Source: Xanthobacteraceae bacterium
GTDB lineage: Bacteria; Pseudomonadota; Alphaproteobacteria; Rhizobiales; Xanthobacteraceae
Assembly (NCBI GenBank): GCA_019635635.1
Contig: JAHBZB010000001.1
Location: 1,054,001 to 1,118,000, forward strand
Reading direction: 5' to 3'
Length of the DNA: 64,000 nucleotides
Part shown: one piece after another, positions 8,636 through 17,233 of the stretch
Layout: each line of letters opens with the position of its first letter
Position numbering within the stretch: the stretch's first letter is position 1
Notes under the pieces: generated by a model
The model's input: the letters and a program-made list of their open reading frames with translations, nothing else
The model's database searches: none
Told to the model about the DNA's origin: nothing
Program-made: the position numbers and the translations under genes

Positions 8636-10688
8636 CGCGTGCCCACGCGGCGGCAATGCCCGCCATCAGAATCAATAGTCCGGAAAGTCCGGCGAACAGC
8701 GGGAACAGGCCAAGCCCGCGCACCACGCTTGCGTCGCGCTGCTTGAGGCCGATCCAGTCGGGTCCGGCGAAGCGTTCGGCGGAACGAATTTGCACGATCC
8801 GCGGCGCGTTACCGGATAGATCGGCAAGCCGCAAGACGCCGCCGCGGGTGCCGTTCACGAGCGGCAACATCACCTCGCGCGTGCTCGTCACTTCGAGATA
8901 TTCGCGCGGATTGAGCGGCCCGAGATTGATCAGCGCGTTCAGCGTGCCGTCGGTTGCGCGCCACAGGCCGAGTTCGGCGGCCTTCACGCTCGCGCGGAAA
9001 ATGCCGGGCTCTGCCTGCGTAAGATTGAGTATCTGCGTGCCGCCGGAGGGCTGCGTCACCGTCACCGGCTCCACTTTCTCGTTCATCGTGCGGCGCTCGA
9101 TCAGGATCTCGCCGCCGCGCGCGCTCATCACGAGGCGTTCTTCCTCAAGCTCCGGTTCCTTCATCAGCCAGTGCGAAAGCCGCCGCAACAGATCGAGGTG
9201 CGGCCCGCCGCCTTCATAGCCGCGCGCCCAGAGCCAGATCTGGTCCGACAGAAGCAGCGCGATGCGGCCCTGGTTCTGCCGCGAGAGCACGAGCAGCGGA
9301 TGGTTGTCGGGGCCGTTCATCAGCGCGGTGCTGCCGTCCACGGTCTGCGCGTCGATTACGCGGAAGAAGCGGCTCCATTGCGGCGGAGAGTTTTCCGCGC
9401 CGGGGAGGTTGCGCGTCACCGGGTGGCGCTTGCCTGCGTCGGTCAAGAGCGCGCGGTAGCCGACCTCGGTGATGTTGCCGCTGGGTGTCGCGGGCAAGAT
9501 CGCTTCGAGCGGCGTGCGCCAGACCGAATTGTGCCCGGCGTAATCCGGCCCCGCCGCGATCAAAAGCGCGCCGCCCGCGCGGACATATTCGACGATATTG
9601 TCGAAATAGATCAGCGGCAGCACGCCCTGCTGGGCGTAGCGGTCGAAGATGATGAGCTGAAATTCGCGGATTTTCTGCTGGAACAGCTCACGCGTCGGAA
9701 ACGCGATCAGCGAAAGTTCGTTGATCGGCGTGCCGTCCTGCTTCTCCGGCGGGCGGAGAATCGTGAAATGCACGAGATCGACGTTGGCGTCGGATTTCAG
9801 AAGATTGCGCCAGGTGCGCTCGCCGGAATGCGGCTCGCCGGAGACCAGCAGCACGCGGAGCTTCTCGCGCACGCCGTCGATGGTGAGGGCCGCGCGGTTG
9901 TTCAGGAGCGTCAGTTCGTTTTCCAGCGGTGCGGCCTCGATCTCGACGATGTTCGCGCCGGCATGCGTAATTTCGATCTGCACTTTTTCTTCGACGCCTG
10001 CGGTCACCACCATGTTTGCGACCGTATTGCCGTCGCGGCGGATCACCACGTTCACGCGCGCGCCGTTCGGAATGCCTTCGTCGGAGACGCGGAAGCTGAC
10101 GGTCTGGCGCTGGCCGACGATGCCGAAGCGAGGCGTCGCGGTGAGTGCGACGCGGCGGTCGCGTTCGTTTTCCTTGCCGGTGATCAGTGCGTGCACCGGC
10201 GCGTCGAAGCCCAGATGCTGCGGCAAGGGCACGTCATGCACGCGGCCGTCGGTAATCATGATCGCGCCCGCGATGCGCTCGGGCGGCACGTCGGAGAGCG
10301 TCGCGCTCAAGGCCGCGAACAGCTTGGTGCCGTCGCCTTCGCCGTCCGTGCCGCCATCGACGATGCGGACTTCGAGGTTCGGAATCGCGCCGAGGCGCTC
10401 CTTGATAATTTCCGCCGCCTTGTTGGTGGCCCCGGTGCGGTCGCCGAAACGCTGGCTCGCGCTCCTGTCGAGCACGACCGCGACCACGGAGGTGAGCGGA
10501 TCGCGATCCTCTTTTGTCAAAGAAGGATTGGCGAGCGCGATCACGCCGAGCGAGAGCGCGAGTGTGCGCAGCGCCGAACCGCGCGAACGGGAGAAAAGCA
10601 GAAGGCCCGCGACCAGCGCGGCAATCACCGCGGCCGCCACGAGCAGCGGCAGCGAAATCAGCGGTTCGAATGCAATGCCGAGGTTCAT
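8625..10688 (-). CDS. Large membrane protein of the MoxR/DUF58 operon (glutamine amidotransferase-like)
   Basis: This 687-aa protein begins with two membrane segments (residues ~13-33 and ~42-55) and ends with one (LGLFPLFAGLSGLLILMAGIAAAWA). The first soluble region has von Willebrand-A-like features (VVAVVLDRSASQRFGD, GAIMITDGRVHD). The centre resembles a class I glutamine-amidotransferase-like fold (LRVLLVSGEPHSGER, IIFDRYAQQG, YVRAGGALLIAAGPDY). I see no obvious catalytic Cys-His pair, so it is probably structural. Four bases separate it from the upstream gene. It is the last member of the MoxR operon, and its biochemical role is unknown. Confidence 0.75.
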   Translation of the reverse strand: MNLGIAFEPLISLPLLVAAAVIAALVAGLLLFSRSRGSALRTLALSLGVIALANPSLTKEDRDPLTSVVAVVLDRSASQRFGDRTGATNKAAEIIKERLGAIPNLEVRIVDGGTDGEGDGTKLFAALSATLSDVPPERIAGAIMITDGRVHDVPLPQHLGFDAPVHALITGKENERDRRVALTATPRFGIVGQRQTVSFRVSDEGIPNGARVNVVIRRDGNTVANMVVTAGVEEKVQIEITHAGANIVEIEAAPLENELTLLNNRAALTIDGVREKLRVLLVSGEPHSGERTWRNLLKSDANVDLVHFTILRPPEKQDGTPINELSLIAFPTRELFQQKIREFQLIIFDRYAQQGVLPLIYFDNIVEYVRAGGALLIAAGPDYAGHNSVWRTPLEAILPATPSGNITEVGYRALLTDAGKRHPVTRNLPGAENSPPQWSRFFRVIDAQTVDGSTALMNGPDNHPLLVLSRQNQGRIALLLSDQIWLWARGYEGGGPHLDLLRRLSHWLMKEPELEEERLVMSARGGEILIERRTMNEKVEPVTVTQPSGGTQILNLTQAEPGIFRASVKAAELGLWRATDGTLNALINLGPLNPREYLEVTSTREVMLPLVNGTRGGVLRLADLSGNAPRIVQIRSAERFAGPDWIGLKQRDASVVRGLGLFPLFAGLSGLLILMAGIAAAWAREGR

Positions 10689-10692
10689 GACG

Positions 10693-13533
10693 CTACTGCC
10701 CCAGCCTTTCCAGCAGCGCGGGCACGTGCACCTGATCGGCCTTGTAGTTGCCGGTCAGCACATACATCACGATGTTGACGCCGACGCGGTAGGCGAATTC
10801 GCGCTGGCGTGGTTCGCCGGGGGTCAGCGGCAGCATCGGCTGGCCGTCGGAAGAAATCGCCCAGGCGCCGGCGAGGTCGTTCGAGGTAATCAGGATCGGG
10901 GAAACGCCGTCGCCCGCGCGCGCCGGACGGTTGTCGGCGTCGGCATCGTTCACGGGCAGCGTTTCCACCCAGAGATTGCCGCTGGTGAAACGGCCCGGAA
11001 ATTCGCGCAGCAGGTAGAAGGATTTCGTCAGCACGTGCGCGGGCGGTACCGGCTCGAGTTCAGGCAGATCGAGTGAAGAGAGAATATCGCGCAGGGTCTT
11101 TGTCGCCGGCGTGACTTCGCCGCCGCGCGGATTGACGATGGCGAGTGCGTCGCGCGTGTCAAACAAAATGGTGCCGCCCTGTTTCATGTAAGCGTCGATG
11201 CGGCTGAGCACCTCCGGCGCGGGGCGCGGCGTGCCGGGAACGACCGGCCAATAAAGCATGGGAAAGAAGGAAAGCTCGTCGCGCGCGATGTTCACGCCCA
11301 TCGGCGTGCCGGGTTCGAGCGCGGTGCGTGCGGCGAGAAACGCAGTGAGGCCTTCGAGGCCGGCCTTGCTGATATTGTCGGTCTCGGTGTCGCCGGTGAT
11401 GACATAGGCAAGGCGCGTCCGCTGTGCCGCGCGCACTTCGAAAGGAAGCGAAGCGTCTTCGGTCTGCTGCGCGCGCGGCGCCATCTGTGCCAGCGCTTGA
11501 TTATTCTGGAAGAACAGCAAGGCGCCGAGCGTGAGCAGGATCGCAGCGGCAGCGCGGCGGCGGGTCATGCGATTCAGGCCGCCCGCGAGCCAGAACACGA
11601 CGAGGGCGTCGATCACGAGCAGCATCAGCATCAGCGAAAGCAATGCCGCGCGCAGATCGACCGGCTCGGAGCGCCGATAGGGTTCGATGCTCGCGCCCTT
11701 GAGTTTGGAAAGATCGAGTGCCGTCGGACGGTCGTTCGGCATCAGCACGTTTACGGCGAGCAGGCCGTCGGCGGGACCGTAGAAGCCCGGCGGATGATCG
11801 GCGTTGGCGCGCTCCTGATAGTCGATCGCGACCGGACGGATGGTCGGTCCCGGTGCGGTGAATGCGCCGTAGCCGTCGAGGATGCGGCTCGGCGCCACCG
11901 TCTGCACGTTCGCGCGCGGTGCGTTCGGTGTGTTTTCCGGCGCACGGTTGATCGCACTGCCCAAGCCCACGGTGCGGCGGAGCATTTCGACGAACGCGCC
12001 GGAAAGCGGCAGGTTCGACCAGCCGGTGTCGGCGGTGACGTGAAAGAGTGCAAGCAAGCCCTTGCCGCGCTTTTCGGCGGTGACCAGCGGCGTGCCGTCG
12101 GCAAGCGAAGCCCAGGTGCGTTCAGCAAGCTGGCTATCCGGTTCTGCGAGAACCTGTCGCGTTACGGTTACGTCGTCCGGCACGGTCATGTCGGCAAACG
12201 GGCCCTCGCGCGAAAAGCTGCCGAGTTTCTGCGGCTGTTCCCACGAAAGCGAACCGCCGAGCACGCGGCCGCCACGGCGCAGGCGCACCGGCACGAGATT
12301 GTCGTCGGTCGCGGCGGCAAGACGGCGTCCCGCGAAGCGGATCAGCACGCCGCCGTTCTCCATCCATTTATTGAGTTGCTCGTGGACTTCCGGCGGGATG
12401 GTGCCGACGTCCGAGAGTACGATCACCGGAATTTGCTGCTCGATGAAACGCGCAATCGCTTCGCCCGCGGCGACGTTGCCGGCGTTGCGCACATCCGCGA
12501 ACGGGGCGAGCGCGCGCGCAAGATAAAAGCTCGCGGCAAGCAGCGGCTGCGCGGTGTCGATAGTGCCGCCGGAAACGATGCCGACGGTGCGGCGGCGCCA
12601 GCGCTTGTCGAGGAGTTGTACCGCGCCCGCCGAGCGTTCGCCGGTAATTTCGAGCCGCGAAATATCGTTCCTGATTTCTACGGGAAGCTCGAATTTCGCT
12701 TCCGCTTCCAAAGCACCAACCGCAAAGGAAAACGGCGCGTCGCCAAGCGGAAGCCCGCGCAGGTCACGCGCGCGCACGCTGCCGTTCGCGGGCGTGTTCG
12801 TATCGGCGCGCACGACCTTCACGACCAGCGCGCCGGCGTTGTTATCGGCGCCCGCGAGCGCGAGCGCACTCTCCGCGCCGCCGGCAATTACCGTGAGCTG
12901 TCCGGCCGGCACGCGGTCGTTCAGTGCATTGATGAAAACGTCGCCGTCGCCGAGATCGACGCCGTCGGCAAGCCAGATCACGGTTGCATCGGGCTGGCGC
13001 TTCAGCAGATCGGCAAGCTGCGGCAGCACATCCGCGCGGTTCGGCTGCCAGGGCGACGGGACGAGCAGGCGCAATTGCTCGCGCGCTTCAAGCGGGCGCA
13101 AAAGCGAGACGTCTTTTTTTGGGTTCGCAGTGCCGAGCAGTGCGACGGGGCGGTTTTCCGCTTCCGCGCGGGCGATGATCGCGTTTGCGGTATAGAGCCG
13201 GTTCTGCCATTGCGCGGCGGAAGCCCAGCCGGAATCGACCATCAGAATGATCGCGCCGGAGGCGCGCGAGGTCGCGGCGGGCGGATTCAAGAGCGGCCCT
13301 GCGGCGGCGAGAATGACGAGAGCTGCGAGCAAAAGCCGCAACAGCGTGAGCCACCATGGCGTGCGCGCGGGCGTTTCTTCTTTCGGCTCGATCTCGAGGA
13401 GAAGCCGTGTCGGCGGAAAGCGTACAAGGCGCGGCTTCGGCGGCACGAGACGCAGCAGGAACCACAGCACCGGGAGCGCGAGCAACGCTAGCAAAATCAG
13501 GGGAGAGGTAAAGCCGATCGGAAGGCCGATCAT
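10693..13533 (-). CDS. BatA-like membrane protein with C-terminal DUF4159 domain
   Basis: The 946-aa product has an N-terminal BatA-type region: FTSPLILLALLALPVLWFLL, PPKPRLVRFPPTRLL, then a second membrane segment near residue 62. A vWA-like region follows (GAIILMVDSGWASAAQW). Two more membrane segments lie near residues ~640-700, then a DUF4159 domain (RLAYVITGD, FFPMLYWPV, YMKQGGTILFDTRD, NIVMYVLTGNYKADQVH). Such proteins are periplasm-facing partners of MoxR AAA+ ATPases. The start ATG overlaps the DUF58 stop as ATGA at 13530-13533, indicating translational coupling. Confidence 0.85.
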   Translation of the reverse strand: MIGLPIGFTSPLILLALLALPVLWFLLRLVPPKPRLVRFPPTRLLLEIEPKEETPARTPWWLTLLRLLLAALVILAAAGPLLNPPAATSRASGAIILMVDSGWASAAQWQNRLYTANAIIARAEAENRPVALLGTANPKKDVSLLRPLEAREQLRLLVPSPWQPNRADVLPQLADLLKRQPDATVIWLADGVDLGDGDVFINALNDRVPAGQLTVIAGGAESALALAGADNNAGALVVKVVRADTNTPANGSVRARDLRGLPLGDAPFSFAVGALEAEAKFELPVEIRNDISRLEITGERSAGAVQLLDKRWRRRTVGIVSGGTIDTAQPLLAASFYLARALAPFADVRNAGNVAAGEAIARFIEQQIPVIVLSDVGTIPPEVHEQLNKWMENGGVLIRFAGRRLAAATDDNLVPVRLRRGGRVLGGSLSWEQPQKLGSFSREGPFADMTVPDDVTVTRQVLAEPDSQLAERTWASLADGTPLVTAEKRGKGLLALFHVTADTGWSNLPLSGAFVEMLRRTVGLGSAINRAPENTPNAPRANVQTVAPSRILDGYGAFTAPGPTIRPVAIDYQERANADHPPGFYGPADGLLAVNVLMPNDRPTALDLSKLKGASIEPYRRSEPVDLRAALLSLMLMLLVIDALVVFWLAGGLNRMTRRRAAAAILLTLGALLFFQNNQALAQMAPRAQQTEDASLPFEVRAAQRTRLAYVITGDTETDNISKAGLEGLTAFLAARTALEPGTPMGVNIARDELSFFPMLYWPVVPGTPRPAPEVLSRIDAYMKQGGTILFDTRDALAIVNPRGGEVTPATKTLRDILSSLDLPELEPVPPAHVLTKSFYLLREFPGRFTSGNLWVETLPVNDADADNRPARAGDGVSPILITSNDLAGAWAISSDGQPMLPLTPGEPRQREFAYRVGVNIVMYVLTGNYKADQVHVPALLERLGQ

Positions 13534-14495
13534 GCCGCCTCCGTTTCGCCGAGCTTCACGCTCGAGCGCTTGCGCGTGATCGTGTCGCGCGCTTCGCCCA
13601 TGCGGGCGTGTAGCGAGATCAGAAGCTCGCTCGCCGGCCGGTCGGTGCGGTGGATCGCGAAACTCCAGCCGCGCGGCGAGGTTTCGGCGCGGATCAGTTC
13701 GCGCTGGCGCGCAACCTTCGCGAGATAATCGCGCGCCCACATTTCGGCGCGGCCGACCATGAGATGTGCGCCGGTCTCCGGCTCGCGGAAGTCGATGCGG
13801 CCGGAATAAGGGAAGGTCTCTTCGGCGGGATCGACGACCTGAACGACATGGCCGCCGGGGCCGCGCTTCGCCATGTGGTCGATCGCGGCGACGATTTCAT
13901 GCACCGGATTCCAGAGGTCGGACAGCAGCACGACTTCCTCGCGCGGCCCGGGCGTGATCGGCGGCGGCAGGCTTTTCCATTCGCCGCTAAAATGGATGAT
14001 CGCTTCGGCCATGCGCTCGATCACGTTGCGGCTCGCGGTAGGCCGCATCAGGCCGGGGATCGCGACACGCTCGCCGCCGCGCACCAAGAGTTCGCCGAGC
14101 GCGAACGCGAGTACCAGCGCGCGGTCGCGCTTCGTTTCCCAAACCAGCGGAGAGGCGAAGATCATCGACGGCGAAAGATCGGGCCAGATCCAGACCGTGT
14201 GCGAGGCTTCCCATTCGCGCTCGCGCACATAGAGATGGTCGTCGCGCGCGGAGCGGCGCCAGTCGACGCGGTTCGACGGCTCGCCGTCGTTGAAGCGCCG
14301 GTACTGCCAGAAGTTTTCACCCGGCCCCGCGCGGCGGCGGCCGTGCAATCCGTGAAAAACCGACGCGGCGGCGCGGCGGGCTTCGAGAATCAAGCGCGGC
14401 ATCGCGGCCACGAGTTCTTTCGCGCTTCCCGTGGCAACGCGGACCGGCGCAATCTCTTCTTCCCGTGCTCCCGCTACGTCGATGGGCGCAGTCAT
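13530..14495 (-). CDS. DUF58 domain protein
   Basis: This 321-aa protein carries the DUF58 hallmark FRRFNDGEPSNRVDWRRSAR-like block (FNDGEPSNRVDWRRSARDD at residues ~82-100) followed by LYVREREWE. A vWA-like fold follows (TVWIWPDLSPSMIFAS with a degenerate metal site, EVVLLSDLW). DUF58 proteins almost always accompany MoxR ATPases and are thought to help present or assemble client proteins at the membrane. It overlaps its upstream neighbour (MoxR) and its downstream neighbour (BatA/DUF4159) by four bases each. No signal peptide is evident. Confidence 0.88.
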   Translation of the reverse strand: MTAPIDVAGAREEEIAPVRVATGSAKELVAAMPRLILEARRAAASVFHGLHGRRRAGPGENFWQYRRFNDGEPSNRVDWRRSARDDHLYVREREWEASHTVWIWPDLSPSMIFASPLVWETKRDRALVLAFALGELLVRGGERVAIPGLMRPTASRNVIERMAEAIIHFSGEWKSLPPPITPGPREEVVLLSDLWNPVHEIVAAIDHMAKRGPGGHVVQVVDPAEETFPYSGRIDFREPETGAHLMVGRAEMWARDYLAKVARQRELIRAETSPRGWSFAIHRTDRPASELLISLHARMGEARDTITRKRSSVKLGETEAA

Positions 14496-15505
14496 CCGAT
14501 CTTTGCTTTCAGCTTTCCGATCACGCTTTCGACGGACGCGCCGTCGGCGCGCGCCGCGAAAGTGAGCGCCATGCGATGCTTCAAGACGGGCTCGGCAAGT
14601 TCGAGCACGTCGTCGACCGAAGGGGCGAGGCGGCCGTCGAGAAGCGCGCGGGCGCGCACCGCGAGCATCAGCGCTTGCGATGCGCGCGGGCCGGGGCCCC
14701 ATGCAATTTGCTTCGCGAGGTCGCCGCTCGCGTTATCGGGGCGCGCGGAGCGAACGAGATTCAAGATCGCTTCGACGACCGACTCGCCGACCGGGATTCG
14801 GCGCACGAGGCGCTGGGCCGCCATCAGATCTTCGGCACTCATCGCGGCGCGGGGTTTGGCCTCCTCGACACCGGTGGTGTCGAAAAGAATTTTCTTTTCC
14901 GCTTCACGATCGGGGTAGGTGACGTCGATCTCCATGAGGAAGCGGTCGAGCTGCGCTTCGGGGAGAGGGTAGGTGCCTTCCTGTTCGAGCGGGTTCTGGG
15001 TCGCAAGCACATGGAAGGGTTTGGGCAAATCGTGGCGCTGGCCCGCTACCGTCACATGATATTCCTGCATTGATTGCAGTAGCGCGGATTGCGTGCGCGG
15101 GCTTGCGCGGTTGATTTCGTCGGCGAGCAGCAACTGCGCGAAGACCGGCCCCTGAATGAAGCGGAAGGCGCGCTTGCCGGTGTTCGACTCTTCCAGCACT
15201 TCCGCGCCGAGAATATCGGAAGGCATCAGGTCCGGCGTGAACTGCACGCGCCGCGCGTTCAGGCCGAGCACCGTGCCCATGGTGTCGGCGAGCTTGGTCT
15301 TTGCAAGCCCCGGTACACCGAGGAGCAGTGCGTGGCCGCCGGCAAGCACCGTGATCAGCGCATGATCGACGACCTTCTCCTGACCGAAGATGACGTTGCC
15401 GATCGCGGTGCGCGCGGCCTTCACGGATGCGGCAGTGGTTTCGGCCGCGCGGACAATCATCTGGTCGAAATTTTCGGGACTTGCGGGGCTCAACGGCGCC
15501 TCCAT
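14492..15505 (-). CDS. MoxR-family AAA+ ATPase
   Basis: The 337-aa protein has Walker A (LLGVPGLAKTKLAD, residues ~61-74), Walker B (LLLADEINRASPRTQ), sensor-1 (LATQNPLEQEGTYPLPEAQLDRF) and the C-terminal AAA lid (GPRASQALMLAVRARALL). This is a textbook MoxR chaperone ATPase. MoxR proteins use ATP to activate or assemble envelope or metal-containing complexes together with vWA/DUF58 partners, and exactly such genes follow here. It is first in the operon, with a 193-bp upstream region shared with the divergent DUF1285 gene. Confidence 0.95.
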   Translation of the reverse strand: MEAPLSPASPENFDQMIVRAAETTAASVKAARTAIGNVIFGQEKVVDHALITVLAGGHALLLGVPGLAKTKLADTMGTVLGLNARRVQFTPDLMPSDILGAEVLEESNTGKRAFRFIQGPVFAQLLLADEINRASPRTQSALLQSMQEYHVTVAGQRHDLPKPFHVLATQNPLEQEGTYPLPEAQLDRFLMEIDVTYPDREAEKKILFDTTGVEEAKPRAAMSAEDLMAAQRLVRRIPVGESVVEAILNLVRSARPDNASGDLAKQIAWGPGPRASQALMLAVRARALLDGRLAPSVDDVLELAEPVLKHRMALTFAARADGASVESVIGKLKAKIG

Positions 15506-15698
15506 TGTCTCAAGGACAGCAAAGAGCCGGACTTGTATTCGCGGCCTTCCGACTCACTTATCTCAGGCATGTTCATGCAATTTCCATGCGCACGAAAGGC
15601 TGCGACTGGGCCTATATCAAGGCGGGCCGAAAGGCCTTCCGGAGCGTTTAGGCTATGATGAAACCACGCTTTTTCGCGATCACAATCCGAGTAGCTTT

Positions 15699-16301
15699 AT
15701 GACGGTGGAAAGCACCAATCCGGGGATGGCGCCGAAAGGGCTCGAATCGCTGATCGCGGCGGTGGGCGAGACGCGAAAGCTGCCGCCGGTGCATCTGTGG
15801 AATCCACCGTTTTGTGGCGACATCGACATGCGAATTGCGGCGGACGGAACCTGGTTCTATCTCGGCACACCGATCGGGCGGCCGGCGCTGGTGCGACTCT
15901 TTGCATCGGTCCTGAAGCGGGAAGGCGAGAAGTATTTTCTGGTGACGCCGGTGGAGAAGGTCGGGATCAAGGTCGAGGATGCTCCCTTTCAGGCGGTGGA
16001 GATGGCCATCGACGGCGCGGGCGCGCGCCGCAAGCTCTCGTTTCGCACCAATGTCGATGATCTGGTTTCCTGCGACGCCGAGCATCCGCTGCGCTTCGAG
16101 CCCGAGGAAAATACCGGGGGGTTGAAACCCTATCTCCATGTGCGGCGCGATCTCTGGGCGCGGGTGACGCGCGCGCTGTTTTTCGATCTCGTAGAGATGG
16201 GTGAGACTCGCAATCTTAACGGCAAGGAATTGTTCGGCGTGATGTCGGCGGGAGAATTTTTCTCGATGGCGCCGGCCGAGAGCATCGCGGGTTTGCGCTG
16301 A
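15699..16301 (+). CDS. DUF1285 domain protein
   Basis: The 200-aa protein has the DUF1285 sequence pattern: PPVHLWNPPFCGDIDMRIAADGTWFYLGTPIGRPALVRLFASVL (split here as PPFCGDIDMRI and GTWFYLGTPIGR), YFLVTPVEKVGIKVEDAPF, LSFRTNVDDLVSCDAEHPL and LKPYLHVRRDLWARVTR. The family is widespread in proteobacteria; its function is unknown. I chose the ATG at 15699. The frame is open for 100 codons upstream, but that part overlaps the MoxR promoter and 5' end and lacks family sequence. The CoA pyrophosphatase gene begins directly after the stop. Confidence 0.85.
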   Translation: MTVESTNPGMAPKGLESLIAAVGETRKLPPVHLWNPPFCGDIDMRIAADGTWFYLGTPIGRPALVRLFASVLKREGEKYFLVTPVEKVGIKVEDAPFQAVEMAIDGAGARRKLSFRTNVDDLVSCDAEHPLRFEPEENTGGLKPYLHVRRDLWARVTRALFFDLVEMGETRNLNGKELFGVMSAGEFFSMAPAESIAGLR

Positions 16302-16967
16302 ATGAGCGGAAGCAAAGTGGAAGAAAGATTTTCGCCGGCGCTTCGCGATTTCGTCGCGCTCGCGAAAGAGAAACTCTATCCGGCGCCGCAGGGCGATCTG
16401 TTTGCGCATGCGCGCGAATTCGTGCGCGGAGACCACATGCTGAACCCGGATTTCACCGATCGGATCGGTGCGAATGCGCCGCGCCCCGCCGCGGTGCTCG
16501 TTCCGATCGTCGCTCATGAAGCGCCGACCGTGCTGCTCACGCAGCGATCGAAACATCTGAGCACACATGCGGGGCAAGTGGCCTTTCCCGGCGGGCGGAT
16601 CGATCCGGGCGACGCATCTCCCTTGGCTGCGGCCTTGCGCGAGGCCGACGAAGAGGTCGGGCTGCCCGCGCGCTACGCCACGCCGCTCGGCTATCTCGAT
16701 TCTTACTTATCCGGTACCGGATTTCGCATCGTGCCGGTGGTGGCGCTGATCGAGCCGGGCTTCAGCCTGAAGATCAACGAAGCCGAAGTGGACGAGGCTT
16801 TCGAGGTGCCGCTGTCGTTTTTGATGACGCGGGAGAACCACGCCCGCCATTCCGGCGTCTGGAAGGGGGTCGAACGGCACTTCTACGCAATGCCGTTCGA
16901 ACAGCGTAATATCTGGGGCGCGACCGCCGGAATCATCCGGAGCCTTTACGAGAAGCTGTACGAATAA
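16302..16967 (+). CDS. CoA pyrophosphatase (Nudix, NudL/YeaB type)
   Basis: This 221-aa Nudix protein carries the CoA-specific signature before and inside the box: LLTQRSKHLSTHAGQVAFPG, GRIDPGD, then AALREADEEVGLPA. The LLTxRS-x-x-LxxHxGQ element separates CoA pyrophosphatases from other Nudix enzymes. The reaction is CoA to 3',5'-ADP plus 4'-phosphopantetheine. The ATG at 16302 follows immediately after the DUF1285 stop, and its own stop overlaps the next start as TAATG, so this is a compact operon. Confidence 0.92.
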   Translation: MSGSKVEERFSPALRDFVALAKEKLYPAPQGDLFAHAREFVRGDHMLNPDFTDRIGANAPRPAAVLVPIVAHEAPTVLLTQRSKHLSTHAGQVAFPGGRIDPGDASPLAAALREADEEVGLPARYATPLGYLDSYLSGTGFRIVPVVALIEPGFSLKINEAEVDEAFEVPLSFLMTRENHARHSGVWKGVERHFYAMPFEQRNIWGATAGIIRSLYEKLYE

Positions 16968-17233
16968 TGGCCCGCACCGTCTTCACCGAGCTTGCACTCT
17001 TCATCGCTCCGTTCGCGCTTTACGCGATCGTGCTGGTTCTGATGCGCAAGGATGCACGCGAGCGCGACCACTGGGGCGCGAAAGTGGTGGCCTGGCTCGC
17101 GTTTGCGGGTATCGTGCTGGTCGCGATCAGCCTCGTCTGGTTTGCGCATTACGGCGGCTATCAGCCCGGCAAGACCTACGTTCCCGCCTATATCGACAAG
17201 GACGGCAAATTCCATCCGGGCGAGACGCGATGA
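16967..17233 (+). CDS. Small two-segment inner-membrane protein (DUF6111-like)
   Basis: The 88-aa product has two membrane segments (FTELALFIAPFALYAIVLVL and VVAWLAFAGIVLVAISLVWFA) with a charged loop (MRKDARERDHW) between. The tail GGYQPGKTYVPAYIDKDGKF ends HPGETR. This is the form I associate with DUF6111, found between Nudix and CCA-adding enzyme genes in Rhizobiales. Function is unknown. It overlaps the upstream stop by one base (TAATG) and the cca start by four bases (ATGA). Confidence 0.8.
   Translation: MARTVFTELALFIAPFALYAIVLVLMRKDARERDHWGAKVVAWLAFAGIVLVAISLVWFAHYGGYQPGKTYVPAYIDKDGKFHPGETR

Noticed and set aside
8496-8678. Short frame in the gap before the MoxR operon end
   Set aside because: Starts at a non-ATG codon without a ribosome site and overlaps the operon's last gene.
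9171-13491. Long plus-strand open frames opposite the MoxR operon
   Set aside because: Antisense shadows of the large operon proteins; no motif, signal or ribosome site.
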